58,736 nucleotides of DNA from Frigoribacterium sp. Leaf186 (GTDB lineage: Bacteria > Actinomycetota > Actinomycetes > Actinomycetales > Microbacteriaceae). Shown in pieces: positions 30,344 through 39,944 of the stretch (positions are counted from its first letter, which is position 1; the number at the start of each line of letters is the position of its first letter). The notes beneath the pieces were generated by a model. The model was not told where the DNA came from. It was given only the letters and a program-made list of their open reading frames with translations, and searched no databases. The position numbers were made by a program, and so were the translations under genes. The stretch is from contig NZ_LMPQ01000001.1 of NCBI RefSeq assembly GCF_001423905.1, positions 1,111,697-1,170,432 of the forward strand. Reading direction: 5' to 3'.

Positions 30344-33300
30344 CTACCAGCGCCACGGGAACCACCCGTGGAACAGGTCGCCGAGGGCGTTCCAGATCCA
30401 CTGGAGGACGTCGCCGAGGCTCCAGCCGCCACCGGGGTTGCCGGGCTGGCCCGGGCCGGGGCCCGGATCGGTGGGCACCTCGGGCTCCTCGCCCGAGGCG
30501 ACCGTGAGGTAGGTCACCTGCCCGGTGTCGCCGTAGACGACGCGGCCGAGGTAGGTCTGCTCGTAGGCCAGGTCGCTCCACGACGCGGTGAGCGTCGCGG
30601 TCTCGCCGAGTCCGGCCGAGAGCGTCGCCGGGTCGACCGTGAGGCCTCCGACGGCCGTCGCCGGGTCGAGCAGGTACGACGTGAGCGTGTAGTCCAGCGC
30701 GCCCGACCCCGAGTAGAAGTCGACGAGCAACACGTAGTCGCCGGCCGCGGGGGCGTCGAGGTCGATCTGCTCGTCCGCCGACCCCGTCGCCGAGGCGGCG
30801 GCGAGCTGGTCGGGCGCACCGTCGGCGTCGGCCGTGTACAGCAGCAGGTCGAGGTCGGCGGTGTCGTCGGCGCTGTCGAGCACGAAGCGCGCGTGGGTGG
30901 TGCCCTCGGCGATCGTGATCGGCGTCTCGGCGGCGGCGGCTCCGGCCGTGCCCGAGCCGGTCGTCACCTGACCGGCGACGAGCCCCTCGGTGGTCAGCGG
31001 CAGCTCGAGGGCGTCGCCCGCGGTGACGTCGAACGCGGCCTCGCCGGTGGAGCCCTCGCCGGCCACCTCGGCCGGTGCCTGCAGGCGGACGGGTCGGACC
31101 GCCAGCGGGCTGCGGACGTCGTGCTCGCCGTCGCTCCAGGTCAGGTAGCCCGTGGCGAACTCGTCGAGCGCGGCCGTGGTGCGGGTGAAGGTGACCGTGT
31201 AGTCCTGCGTCTCACCGGCGGCGTCGAACGTCAGGGTCGAGGGCTCGACGGTGGCCGTGACCCCGTCCATCTCGATCGGGGCGACCGTGTACGTGCCCGC
31301 CTCGGTCGAGGTGACGCTGCGGGTGACCTGGGCGGTGCCGGCCAACGAGCCGACGCTGATCGAGGGCAGGTTGAGCGACGAGTCGGTGCCCTCGACGGTG
31401 TCGATCGAGTCGACGTAGGCCTGCCAGTCGGCGGGGCCGTTCTCGTAGACGAGGCCGGGGTCGAGGTACGCGGTCGGGTCGACGTGGCCGGCTCCCTGGG
31501 CGAAGACGTCCTGGCTGGGAGCGCCGTCCTCGCCGACCAGGTCGTAGGCGGTCGTCATCATGGCCGACTTGACCTCGTCGGGGGTCCAGTCCGGGTGGAC
31601 GCCCTTCGACAGGTAGAGCGCTGCGAGGCCCGCGATGTGCGGTGACGACATCGACGTGCCCGAGAGGAACTCGTACGTGCCGGGCTCGCCCTGGGCGTTG
31701 GCACCGTCGGCGAGGATGGCCACGCCGGGTGCCGAGATGTCGGGCTTCAGCAGGTTGCCGCCGTCGGCGGTCACCGGACCACGCGACGAGAAGCCGGCGA
31801 TCTGCGGGGTGGCGGGCTCGGGCAACGCGCCCGGGTTGCCGTCGAGCAGCGTGACGGTCGCGCCCTCGGTGTCGGCGTACGCGTGGATGGCGGCGTAGTC
31901 GTCGGCGTTGAGGTGGACGGTGGGCACGGCGTGCTCGTCGAGGTCGACCGAGCTGCTCGTCGGGTTGACGAGCACCATGCCGATGCCGCCGGCCCGCTCG
32001 ACCTCGGCCGACTTGGCCGTGCGGTCGTAGACGCCGCGGTCGCAGAGCACGATGGTGCCGGCCGCCTTCGCAGGGTCGAGCGTGTCGGGCGCGCAGAGCG
32101 TGACGGCGGTTGCGTCGGCTCCGGCCGCGGCGACCGCGGTCGACGAGACGAAGTCGCCCGAGAGGCCGTCCTCACCCGTCGGCACGGTGATCGAGCCGCC
32201 GAGGTAGTTCGTGCCGTCGGCGGTCTGCACCGTCGCGCCGTAGCTGGGGATGGTCGACGCGGCGACGGTGGTGATCCACGGCGCGGCGTTGTCGGCCGTG
32301 GTGGGGGTCGGGCCGTCGTTGCCGGCCGAGGCCGCGACGAAGACGCCGGCCGAGGCCGCGCCGAGGAACGCCTGGTCGGTGGCCGAGTAGGTGCTCGTCG
32401 CCCCGCCGCCGCCGATCGAGTAGTTGATGACGTCGACGCCGTCGGTGACCGCGGCCTCGATGGCGGCGATCAGGTCGAGCGTGGCGCAGCCGTCGTCGTC
32501 GGTGGCGACGCGGTCGGGGCCGTCCCAGCAGACCTTGTACGCGGCGATCTTGGCGGCCGGGGCGACGCCCGACACGGTGCCGAACGAGCGGTCGCCGATG
32601 GTCGCCTCGACGTCGGCGTTGCCGGCGGCGGTGGAGGCGGTGTGCGATCCGTGGCCGTTGCCGTCACGGGGCGAGAGGTACTCGCCCTGCTCCTCGGTGC
32701 CGATGTTGCCGACCCCGAAGCCGTCGACGAAGTAGCGGGCGCCGATCAGCTTGGTGTTGCAGTCGCTCGCGTCGAACTGGACGCCGGTCTGGCACACGCC
32801 GGTGAAGGTGCCGCCGTCGCCCTTGGCGAAGACGGTCGCGTCACCTTCGAGGTGCGGTTCGGCGTCGCTCGCCGACCCCAGCGGGTCACCGGCGAACGAG
32901 GCGTTGCCCGCCGCGATGCCCGAGTCGATGATGCCGACGACGACTCCGTCGCCCGCCTTGTCACGACCCCCGACGGCGTCCCAGACGCCGCCGTTCCCCT
33001 CGGCGTCGCCCAGCCCGAGGAACTCGGTCGAGGGCGTGGCCTGCAGCTTCAGCAGTTCGTTCTTCGAGACGGCGGCGACCGCCGGGTCGCTCGCGAGCTT
33101 CGCGGCCTGGGCGGCCGTGAGGTCGGCCGAGAAGGCGTTCGTCGTGATGGCGTAGCTCGCCTCGACCGTGGCTCCGGCGGCGGCGGCGACGTCCTGCTGG
33201 ACGCCCTCGAGGTGCTCGGCGTAGTCCTGCACGGGCGCGCTCTGCGCGTCGAGGTGGCTGCCCTGGGGCACGGCCGTGCGTGCGAGCCCGGCCTTGCCGC

Positions 33301-33526
33301 CCTCGTAGGTCGCGGCGGCCGGTTCGCGCAGCGTGACGATGTACTTGCCGTCGGCGAACTGGCTGTCGCCCACGACGGCGGGGCCGTCGGCGGCGAAGGA
33401 GGCGGTGGCCGGCACCGCGACGAGGCCCGCGGCGACGACGCCGGTGGCCAGGATCGCGGCGAAGCCGCCGCGGAGGCGGGTGCGAGGGGGTGCGGTCGGC
33501 CTGCGTCGGCCGGATGGTGTGATCAC
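30344..33526 (-). CDS. Secreted subtilisin-like serine protease (S8) with I9 propeptide and PA domain
   Basis: 1060 residues. Signal peptide about 1-46; inhibitor I9 propeptide about 60-160 (GKYIVTLREPAA to VAAVSKNELLKL). The catalytic domain keeps Asp201 (GIIDSGIA), His292 (GNGHGSHTAS), oxyanion Asn403 (SAGNDGP) and Ser625 (GTSMSSPH), interrupted at about 440-570 by a PA domain, the plant-like subtilase layout. C-terminal fibronectin-III-like and PPC-like beta domains follow (about 660-1010). The protein ends in a Pro/Gly spacer and a Trp-rich stretch (LQWIWNALGDLF, then HGWFPWRW), which is unusual. Clavibacter Sbt proteases share this kind of architecture. A regulator gene lies just upstream. 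Confidence 0.93.
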   Translation of the reverse strand: MITPSGRRRPTAPPRTRLRGGFAAILATGVVAAGLVAVPATASFAADGPAVVGDSQFADGKYIVTLREPAAATYEGGKAGLARTAVPQGSHLDAQSAPVQDYAEHLEGVQQDVAAAAGATVEASYAITTNAFSADLTAAQAAKLASDPAVAAVSKNELLKLQATPSTEFLGLGDAEGNGGVWDAVGGRDKAGDGVVVGIIDSGIAAGNASFAGDPLGSASDAEPHLEGDATVFAKGDGGTFTGVCQTGVQFDASDCNTKLIGARYFVDGFGVGNIGTEEQGEYLSPRDGNGHGSHTASTAAGNADVEATIGDRSFGTVSGVAPAAKIAAYKVCWDGPDRVATDDDGCATLDLIAAIEAAVTDGVDVINYSIGGGGATSTYSATDQAFLGAASAGVFVAASAGNDGPTPTTADNAAPWITTVAASTIPSYGATVQTADGTNYLGGSITVPTGEDGLSGDFVSSTAVAAAGADATAVTLCAPDTLDPAKAAGTIVLCDRGVYDRTAKSAEVERAGGIGMVLVNPTSSSVDLDEHAVPTVHLNADDYAAIHAYADTEGATVTLLDGNPGALPEPATPQIAGFSSRGPVTADGGNLLKPDISAPGVAILADGANAQGEPGTYEFLSGTSMSSPHIAGLAALYLSKGVHPDWTPDEVKSAMMTTAYDLVGEDGAPSQDVFAQGAGHVDPTAYLDPGLVYENGPADWQAYVDSIDTVEGTDSSLNLPSISVGSLAGTAQVTRSVTSTEAGTYTVAPIEMDGVTATVEPSTLTFDAAGETQDYTVTFTRTTAALDEFATGYLTWSDGEHDVRSPLAVRPVRLQAPAEVAGEGSTGEAAFDVTAGDALELPLTTEGLVAGQVTTGSGTAGAAAAETPITIAEGTTHARFVLDSADDTADLDLLLYTADADGAPDQLAAASATGSADEQIDLDAPAAGDYVLLVDFYSGSGALDYTLTSYLLDPATAVGGLTVDPATLSAGLGETATLTASWSDLAYEQTYLGRVVYGDTGQVTYLTVASGEEPEVPTDPGPGPGQPGNPGGGWSLGDVLQWIWNALGDLFHGWFPWRW

Positions 33527-33776
33527 GGATCGCCTTTCGATGCACGCCGCTCGGAGCGTGCTGTCGGGGGTGCGCCGCGGCCTCGGGCCACGGTCGATCC
33601 ATAAGAACTACCTGTGAATGTGCGTGACCCTCTAGTGGGGGCCATGGCCGAAACCGGCCAGTGACCTCCATCGGCCAGAGAGTTCACACGAGGAGGCGCG
33701 GGCGGGGCACCGAGGCCGTCCTCCCTTGGGGGGACTCACGCCCGCACACCGGTCCGACCGTGGCCGCCCGGCCGAC

Positions 33777-34904
33777 TCAGACCCAGCCGCGTCGGGCGGC
33801 CTCGACCCCGGCGTGGAACCGGTTGCTCGCGCCGAGCTCGTCGAACAGGGCGTGCAGCCGCCGCCGCAGGGTGCGGGACGAGATGCCGAGCTGCGCCGCG
33901 ATGACGTCGTCGGTGGCCCCGGCGGCCACGAGGGCGAGCAGGTCGCGCTCGGCGGGGGTGGGTGGTCGGGACGCGAGTCGCGCCTCCTCGTCCCGCGTCG
34001 TCGTCGCACCGCCCGCGGAGGACGCCGTCGGCACCGGCCAGCCGGCCGAGGCCGACGTCGAGGCCGCGAGTCGGGCCGCCACCTCGGCCCAGTCGACCGC
34101 GGGCTCACCCGCGCCGGGGGCGCCGGGCACGGGAAGCGCGCTGCGCCACCGCGCCTCGAACAGGTCGTAGAGCGCGGCCACGAGCGGCTCGGACTCGGTC
34201 ACGAGGGCCTCGGGCCGTCCGGGGTCGTGGCCGATCGAGACGAGCGCCACCCGGCGGTCGGCGACGGCCAGCTTGACCGGCAGGTCGTGGGTGATGCGCG
34301 CCTCCTCGCCCTCGGCGCCGAGACGGTGCACCCCCTGCCAGCTGCCGTCGGCCGAGATGCTCGCGACCGTGTAGACCGCGCGCCAGCGCACCCCGCGCCC
34401 GAGGGCGACGCGCTGCGTGGACTCGTTCGAGGCCACCACGTAGGGCGGCCGGTCGAACGCGACGAAGTCGGTGGTGGCGCGGTGTTCGAGCTGCGAGTAC
34501 CAGTCGCCCACGGCCGCCTGCCCGACGACGACGCGGGTCAGCTCGTCGGCGTCGTGCGGGCGACGCCCCTCGTCGAACAGCTCGCCCAGCTCGGGCACGG
34601 CGGCCCGCACCTCGACCAGCGCGTCGGCGCGCGCCGCGACCACGGCGGGCACCGCCACCCGGGGGTCGACCGCGCCGTACCCCCCTCCCCCGGCGGACCG
34701 CTGGACGAGCCCGAGCGAACGGAGGCGCTCCAGCGCGGCCAGCGCGGTCGCCTCGTCGAGGTGCACGGCCCGTGCCACGGCCCCGGCGGTCGGCGCGGCC
34801 GCCGACCCGCCCTCGTCCGCCGCTCCGGCTCCGGCCACGACGTGACGGTAGACCGCGACCGCGACGTCGTCGATCCCGAGGGCGGCGAAGGACGAAGGGG
34901 GCAC
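33777..34904 (-). CDS. LuxR-type helix-turn-helix regulator with TrmB-like N-terminus
   Basis: 375 residues from the GTG at 34902-34904 (VPPSSFAALGIDD). An N-terminal winged-helix region (ARAVHLDEATALAALERLRS, GLVQRSAGGGGYGAVDP) resembles TrmB-like regulators. A middle sensor-like domain (about 95-265) follows, with VALVSIGHDPGRPEAL, and the C-terminus has a LuxR-type HTH: PPTPAERDLLALVAAGATDD, then AAQLGISSRTLRRRLHALFD. It is transcribed in the same direction as, and 250 bp upstream of, the subtilase gene. In other actinobacteria such regulators adjoin S8 proteases, so control of the protease is plausible. Confidence 0.8.
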   Translation of the reverse strand: MPPSSFAALGIDDVAVAVYRHVVAGAGAADEGGSAAAPTAGAVARAVHLDEATALAALERLRSLGLVQRSAGGGGYGAVDPRVAVPAVVAARADALVEVRAAVPELGELFDEGRRPHDADELTRVVVGQAAVGDWYSQLEHRATTDFVAFDRPPYVVASNESTQRVALGRGVRWRAVYTVASISADGSWQGVHRLGAEGEEARITHDLPVKLAVADRRVALVSIGHDPGRPEALVTESEPLVAALYDLFEARWRSALPVPGAPGAGEPAVDWAEVAARLAASTSASAGWPVPTASSAGGATTTRDEEARLASRPPTPAERDLLALVAAGATDDVIAAQLGISSRTLRRRLHALFDELGASNRFHAGVEAARRGWV

Positions 34905-34974
34905 GCGTTGATCTTGCCCCGTCCCAGCCGACTGTTGGTAGCGTCGTCCAGATGACCGGACACGGGGCGGGGCG

Positions 34975-36417
34975 GTGAGCCGCGAGACGATGGCGTCGCC
35001 GACCGCGACGACGCTGCGCCGACCCGCCTTCACGGTCGACCTGGCGGCCCGCCTCTCGGGCAGCTGGCGCAGCGTCTTGGTCGTCTACCTGGCGTCCCGC
35101 CTGTTCTCGACGAGCGTCCTCTTCGCCGTCTACGAGATCGCGAAGCTGGCCGGTGCGACCTTCATCACGCCCGGCAGCGACCGGAGCTTCCTGGACTTCA
35201 CCTCGTCGTGGGACGCCGACCGCTACCGCACCATCGCCCTGCACGGCTACCCGTCGACGCTGCCGACCGACGCGACCGGCGAGGTGCTGCCGAACGAGTG
35301 GGCGTTCCTGCCGGTGTTCCCGTACCTCTGCCACCTGCTGATGGTGGCGACGGGCATGGACTTCACCGTCGCCGCCCCCCTGCTGGCGACCGTGTTCGGT
35401 GCCGCCGCGGCCGTCGTGCTCTACCGGCTGCTCGTCACGAAGGTCGGCCACCGCGGCGCCATCTGGGCCGTGCTGCTGTTCTGCTTCGGGCCGATGGCGT
35501 TCGTCATGTCGGTCGGGTACGCCGAGAGCCTCTTCCTGCTGCTGATGTTCGGCGGCCTGCTGGCCATGCAACGACGGCAGTACGCGCTCGTCGCGGCCGC
35601 CGGCATCGTCGCCTCGTTCGTGCGGCCCGGGGCGCTCGCGCTCGCGCTCGCGCTCGGCATCCACCTGATCGTGCGCTGGCACACCGAGCGTGAGCGACCC
35701 GCCGTCGCGTCCGCGCGGGGCGCACTCACGACCGACCAGCTCACGGTCGACGGCGGGTCGGCCACGCTCTCGAGCGACGACCTCTCGACCGACGACGCCG
35801 GGACGCGACGGATCGCCGGGGTCGGCACCGCGCCTCCTGCCGTCGTGACGGCCGCCCGACGCTCGGTGGGTCGCGCCTGGGGCGGGCTGCGCGAGTTCGT
35901 CGTGGGCGGCCGGCTGCCCGGCCGCGAGCTGACGACGATCGTCGTGGCGGGGCTGGCGATGGCGGCGGCCGGGCTCGCCTGGCCCGTCGTGGCGCACGTG
36001 GTCACCGGCCAGGCGGATGCCTACCTCGAGACCGAGATGGCCTGGTGGGTCGACTACGTCGGCCGGCCCGCGTTCGTGCCCTTGACGCCGTGGTTCCTGC
36101 TCGCCGGCCGCTGGCTCGGCATCGGGGGCATCGTGCTCGTGCTCGCCCTCGTCGGGTCGTTCACGTACTGGGTGACCCGCCGGTCGACCCAGCGCCTCGG
36201 CCACGAGGTCGTCGCCTTCGTGGCCGGGTTCTTCGGCTACCTCGTGGCGGTGTTCCTGCCGCAGCAGAGCCTGTTCCGACTGCTGATGCCGCTCAGCCCG
36301 TTGCTGGGCACGCCCGCGATCTCGTCGCGGCCGTGGCTGCGCCGCACCCTGTTGCTCGGCGGGGCCGCGCTGCAGCCGGTGGCCGTCGTCTTCGTCTTCC
36401 TGTTCACCGCGCCGTAG
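34975..36417 (+). CDS. Multi-pass mannosyltransferase-like membrane protein (PIG-V / GT-C type)
   Basis: 480 residues from the GTG at 34975. An 8-codon frame (MTGHGAGR) starting at 34952 ends in TGA overlapping this GTG, which might couple translation. About ten hydrophobic spans. The first outer loop has FTSSWDADRYRTIALHGYP and LPNEWAFLPVFPYLC, matching the W-D-x-x-x-Y and N-E-x-A-F-x-P-x-x-P pattern of PIG-V/GT-C mannosyltransferases that use polyprenyl-phosphate mannose. QSLFRLLMPLSPLLG near the end is also family-like. A polar loop at about 240-300 carries a copy of CCGCGCCTCCT. Probably glycosylates lipids or envelope proteins. Confidence 0.82.
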   Translation: MSRETMASPTATTLRRPAFTVDLAARLSGSWRSVLVVYLASRLFSTSVLFAVYEIAKLAGATFITPGSDRSFLDFTSSWDADRYRTIALHGYPSTLPTDATGEVLPNEWAFLPVFPYLCHLLMVATGMDFTVAAPLLATVFGAAAAVVLYRLLVTKVGHRGAIWAVLLFCFGPMAFVMSVGYAESLFLLLMFGGLLAMQRRQYALVAAAGIVASFVRPGALALALALGIHLIVRWHTERERPAVASARGALTTDQLTVDGGSATLSSDDLSTDDAGTRRIAGVGTAPPAVVTAARRSVGRAWGGLREFVVGGRLPGRELTTIVVAGLAMAAAGLAWPVVAHVVTGQADAYLETEMAWWVDYVGRPAFVPLTPWFLLAGRWLGIGGIVLVLALVGSFTYWVTRRSTQRLGHEVVAFVAGFFGYLVAVFLPQQSLFRLLMPLSPLLGTPAISSRPWLRRTLLLGGAALQPVAVVFVFLFTAP

Positions 36418-36451
36418 CGACCGCGGCGTCGCCGCCGGCTGTCACGACGAA

Positions 36452-36513
36452 GACACGGCCGAGAGGACAGGACACCGTCGCATTTCTCGGTGTCTCGTCC
36501 ACTCGGCGGTGTC
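36452..36513. repeat. Long imperfect hairpin between convergent genes (GACAC...CGAGTGGAC type)
   Basis: Arms 36452-36477 and 36488-36513 (26 nt each) pair at about 22 positions with a 10-nt loop. The right arm on its complement reads GACACCGCCGAGTGGAC, closely matching the arm of the hairpin at 55958-56011. It lies between the convergent glycosyltransferase and LLM genes and could terminate both. Confidence 0.65.
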
Positions 36514-36557
36514 CGGCGGGCGGGGCGCCGCGCGTCTCGCTCGGAGGCGCCGGCGGG

Positions 36558-37571
36558 CTACGCGGCGGCGGGGGCCGGCTGCATCGCGTCGGCGAGAAGC
36601 GCGACCGACCGGAGGCGCGCCTCCAGCGACGAGGACGAGTGCGCGACGATCAGCTCGTCGGCCTGGGCGGTGCGGGCGAACTGCTCCATGTACTCACGGG
36701 CGTCGCCGGGCGTGCCGACGGCGGTGTAGGTCGTCATGGTCTGCACGTGCTGGCCCACCGGGGTGCGCAGCAGGTGGTCGAGCTCGTCGTCGCCGAACTC
36801 GCGCGTGGGGTCGATCTGGCCGCTCTGACGCAGCAGCATCAGCAGTCGCTGACGCTTCACCTGGGCGAACTGCACCTCGGCCTCGTCGGCGTCGTCGGTG
36901 ACGATCGCGTTCACGGCGGCGAGCACGTAGGGCTCGCTCAGCTGTGCCGACGGCTGGAACTCGCGACGGTAGGCCGAGACGGCGTCGACCAGGTCGCCGG
37001 GGGCGAAGTGCGACGCGAAGGCGTAGGGCAGGCCGAGGGCAGCAGCGAGCTTGGCCCCGAAGAGGGACGAGCCGAGGATGTACAGCGGCACGTTCGTGCC
37101 GGCACCGGGGACGGCCTGGACGCCGGCGACGCGGGACTCGCCGGCCAGGAAGGCCTGCAGCTCGACGACGTCCTGCGGGAAGCGCTCGGACGACGACGGG
37201 TCGCGGCGCATGGCGCGGAAGGTGGCCTGGTCGCTGCCGGGGGCACGACCGAGGCCGAGGTCGATGCGACCCGGGTGCAGGGTCTCGAGGGTGCCGAACT
37301 GCTCGGCGATGGCGAGCGGCGAGTGGTTCGGCAGCATGACGCCGCCCGAGCCCAGTCGGATCGTCGAGGTCTGGCTGGCGATGTGCGCGATCAGCACCGA
37401 GGTCGCGCTCGAGGCGATGGACGCCATGTTGTGGTGCTCGGCGTACCAGACCCGCCGGTACCCGCTCGCCTCGGCCTGCTGCGCCAGGGCCACGGAGGCC
37501 GCGAAGCTCTCCCGCACGGTCTGACCGGGTGCGACGGGGGCGAGGTCGAGGATGGAGAGGGGGATGCTCAT
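36558..37571 (-). CDS. LLM class flavin-dependent oxidoreductase (MsnO8/YhbW-like)
   Basis: 337 residues from the ATG at 37569-37571 ([16 protein letters not shown]), the standard opening of this subgroup; a 14-codon extension is possible. Luciferase-like TIM barrel motifs: [53 protein letters not shown] and [19 protein letters not shown]. Enzymes of this class use reduced FMN to oxygenate or reduce substrates; no flavin reductase is adjacent. GGAGGCGCGCCTCC, a perfect 14-bp palindrome of the dispersed repeat, is embedded near the 3' end at 36611-36624, encoding LEAR. It is tandem with and separate from the ara operon. Confidence 0.9.
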   Translation of the reverse strand: MSIPLSILDLAPVAPGQTVRESFAASVALAQQAEASGYRRVWYAEHHNMASIASSATSVLIAHIASQTSTIRLGSGGVMLPNHSPLAIAEQFGTLETLHPGRIDLGLGRAPGSDQATFRAMRRDPSSSERFPQDVVELQAFLAGESRVAGVQAVPGAGTNVPLYILGSSLFGAKLAAALGLPYAFASHFAPGDLVDAVSAYRREFQPSAQLSEPYVLAAVNAIVTDDADEAEVQFAQVKRQRLLMLLRQSGQIDPTREFGDDELDHLLRTPVGQHVQTMTTYTAVGTPGDAREYMEQFARTAQADELIVAHSSSSLEARLRSVALLADAMQPAPAAA

Positions 37572-37619
37572 GCGGGGGTGAACAACGACGGGCGTCGTCG
37601 TATGCCCCGACACGGAAGA

Positions 37620-37675
37620 CGAGTGGTCCCGGATCGTCGTTCGCCGGGGGACGAAGGACGATCCGGGACCACTCG
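37620..37675. terminator. Perfect 19-bp hairpin after araA
   Basis: CGAGTGGTCCCGGATCGTC (37620-37638) pairs perfectly with GACGATCCGGGACCACTCG (37657-37675); an inner TTCG (37640-37643) pairs with CGAA (37652-37655). It lies 30 bp past the araA stop and before the LLM gene start, so it probably terminates the araBDA transcript. The arm starts CGAGTGG, as in two other long hairpins. Confidence 0.75.
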
Positions 37676-37704
37676 ATGCGCGAAGAGCCGTGCTGCGCGA
37701 GGGC

Positions 37705-39234
37705 CTACAGGCCGCGGGCCAGGCGGTGGTACGCGGCGTTCCAGGCGACCTCGTGGCGGAAGTCGCGGATGCGGGTGTCCTCGTCGATGACGAGCAGCTC
37801 GGTCTCGACGATGCGCGCGAGGTCCTCGAACGCCTCGAGGCCGACGGCGGTCGACATCACCGTGTGGTGCGCGGCGCCGGCGGTCAGCCAGGCCTCGGCC
37901 GAGACGGCGAACGACGGGCGGGGCTTCCACACCGCGCGCCCCACCGGCAGGTTCGGCAGGTCCTCGTCGGGGTCGACGACGTCGACCACGTTGACCGTCA
38001 GGCGGAACCGGTCGCGCACGTCGCTCATCGCGACGACGACGGCGGGGCCGGGGTCGGCGGAGAAGACCAGGCGCACCGGGTCGTCCTTGCCGCCGATGCC
38101 GAGCGCGTGCACCTCGAGCGAGGCGCGCCCCGACGTCAGCGCCGGGCTGACCTCGAGCATGTGCGCCCCGAGGATCTTCTCCTCGCCGGGCACGAGGTGG
38201 TACGTGTAGTCCTCCATCAAGGAGGCGCCACCCGGCAACCCGGCGCCCATCACGTTGGCCGCACGCACCAGCACCGAGGTCTTCCAGTCGCCCTCGGCGC
38301 CGAAGCCGTAGCCCTCGGCCATGAGGCGCTGGACCGCGAGTCCGGGCAGCTGCTTGAGCGCACCCAGGTCTTCGAAGTTCGTCGTGAAGGCACTGAACCC
38401 GCCGGCCTCGAGGAACGACCGCAGGCCGATCTCGATCGCCGCACCGTCGCGCAGCGACTGGTGCCGCTCGCCGCCCGTCCGCAGGGCGGGCACGACGTCG
38501 TACTCGGCCTCGTACACGGCGACCAGGTCGTCGATCGCCGACTCGGACGCCGCGGCGACCGCCTCGGCCAGCTCGTTGACGCCCCAGGTGTTGACCTGCA
38601 CGCCGAAGGCCAGCTCGGCCTCGGTCTTGTCGCCCTCGGTCACGCCGACGAAGCGCATGTTGTCGCCGAAGCGGGCCAGCTTGAGCGAGCGCATGGCCGA
38701 GGCACCGGCGGCGGCGCGCATCCACGTGCCGACCTGCTGTTGCACGCGTGGGTCGCTGACGTGGCCGACGACCGTCTTGCGCGGCACGCCGAGGCGGGTC
38801 TGCATGTAGCCGAACTCGCGGTCGCCGTGGGCGGCCTGGTTGAGGTTCATGAAGTCGAAGTCGATGTCGGCCCAGGGCAGGGCGACGTTCGCCTGGGTGT
38901 GCAGGTGCAGCAGCGGCTTGCGCAGCGCGTCGAGCCCGCCGATCCACATCTTGGCCGGGCTGAAGGTGTGCATCCAGGCCGTGACGCCGATCACCGAGTC
39001 GTCGAGGTTCGCCTCGAGCATCGTGCGGCGGATGGCGTCGGCGTCGGTCAGCACGGGCTTCCAGACGAGCCGCACGGGGACGTCGGAGGCGGCGGCGAGC
39101 TCGTCGGCGATGGCGCGCGACTGGTCGGCGACCTGCTTCAGGGTCTCTTCGCCGTAGAGGCCCTGGCTGCCGGTGAGGAACCACACCTCTCTCGAGGCGA
39201 GGAAGGCGGTCGGGTCGAGGGTGTCGTTGGTCAC
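37705..39234 (-). CDS. araA: L-arabinose isomerase
   Basis: 509 residues, the normal length. The GTG at 39232-39234 overlaps the araD stop (GTGA) and has AGGAGA upstream. The protein converts L-arabinose to L-ribulose with Mn2+. Signatures: [18 protein letters not shown] at the N-terminus, [18 protein letters not shown], a catalytic Glu and metal-site region in [15 protein letters not shown] and [20 protein letters not shown], and a terminal NAAYHRL. It is the third gene of araB-araD-araA, an order also seen in other actinobacteria. Regulation is by the LacI-type operator in front of araB. Confidence 0.97.
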   Translation of the reverse strand: MTNDTLDPTAFLASREVWFLTGSQGLYGEETLKQVADQSRAIADELAAASDVPVRLVWKPVLTDADAIRRTMLEANLDDSVIGVTAWMHTFSPAKMWIGGLDALRKPLLHLHTQANVALPWADIDFDFMNLNQAAHGDREFGYMQTRLGVPRKTVVGHVSDPRVQQQVGTWMRAAAGASAMRSLKLARFGDNMRFVGVTEGDKTEAELAFGVQVNTWGVNELAEAVAAASESAIDDLVAVYEAEYDVVPALRTGGERHQSLRDGAAIEIGLRSFLEAGGFSAFTTNFEDLGALKQLPGLAVQRLMAEGYGFGAEGDWKTSVLVRAANVMGAGLPGGASLMEDYTYHLVPGEEKILGAHMLEVSPALTSGRASLEVHALGIGGKDDPVRLVFSADPGPAVVVAMSDVRDRFRLTVNVVDVVDPDEDLPNLPVGRAVWKPRPSFAVSAEAWLTAGAAHHTVMSTAVGLEAFEDLARIVETELLVIDEDTRIRDFRHEVAWNAAYHRLARGL

Positions 39235-39944
39235 TTCAGTTCTCCTGCGGGTGCTTGTCCATAGACGTTCTGGTACCGGTCGAAGAGGGCGTCGATGCTC
39301 TCTGCCGGGATGGGGATGGGTTCGCCGAGCTGGCGGGTGACGTGGACGGTGCGGGCGACGTCTTCGGTCATGACGGCGGCCTTGACCGCGTCGCGGGCGT
39401 CCTTCCCGATCGTGAAGACGCCGTGGTTCTGCATCAGCACGGCGCGGCTGCGGTGGCCCTCGAGCGTCGCGACGATGCCGCGGCCGATCGAGTCGTCGCC
39501 GATGATCGCGAACGGCCCGACGGGGATCTCGCCGCCGAACTCGTCGGCCATGGCCGTGATCACGCACGGGATCGCCTCGCCGCGGGCGGCCCAGGCGGTG
39601 GCGTAGGTCGAGTGCGTGTGCACCACTCCCCCGACGTGCGGCATGGTCCGGTACACGTAGGCGTGCGCGGCGGTGTCGCTCGACGGGCTGCGGTCGCTGC
39701 CCGGGGTGCCCTCGACCACGGTGCCGTCCAGGCGGCAGAGGATCTGGTTCTCGGCCGTCAGGTCGTCGTACAGCACGCCGCTCGGCTTGATCACGAAGAG
39801 GTCGGTGCCGGGCACGCGGCCCGAGACGTTGCCGCCCGTCCAGACGACCAGCCCGTAGCGCACGAGCTCGGCGTGCAGGGTGGCCACGTCTTCTCGGGTG
39901 GCGTCGATGGCCGCCTGCGTCGAGCGGTCGATCCAGCCGGTCAT
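39231..39944 (-). CDS. araD: L-ribulose-5-phosphate 4-epimerase
   Basis: 237 residues; the ATG overlaps the araB stop (ATGA). It moves L-ribulose 5-phosphate to D-xylulose 5-phosphate, joining arabinose breakdown to the pentose phosphate pathway. Class II aldolase features: [21 protein letters not shown] (substrate phosphate loop), zinc ligands in [13 protein letters not shown] (two histidines), and a third His in [12 protein letters not shown]. Length and C-terminal region (DRYQNVYGQ) match AraD. Both flanking junctions are 4-nt overlaps, indicating tight translational coupling. Confidence 0.97.
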   Translation of the reverse strand: MTGWIDRSTQAAIDATREDVATLHAELVRYGLVVWTGGNVSGRVPGTDLFVIKPSGVLYDDLTAENQILCRLDGTVVEGTPGSDRSPSSDTAAHAYVYRTMPHVGGVVHTHSTYATAWAARGEAIPCVITAMADEFGGEIPVGPFAIIGDDSIGRGIVATLEGHRSRAVLMQNHGVFTIGKDARDAVKAAVMTEDVARTVHVTRQLGEPIPIPAESIDALFDRYQNVYGQAPAGELK

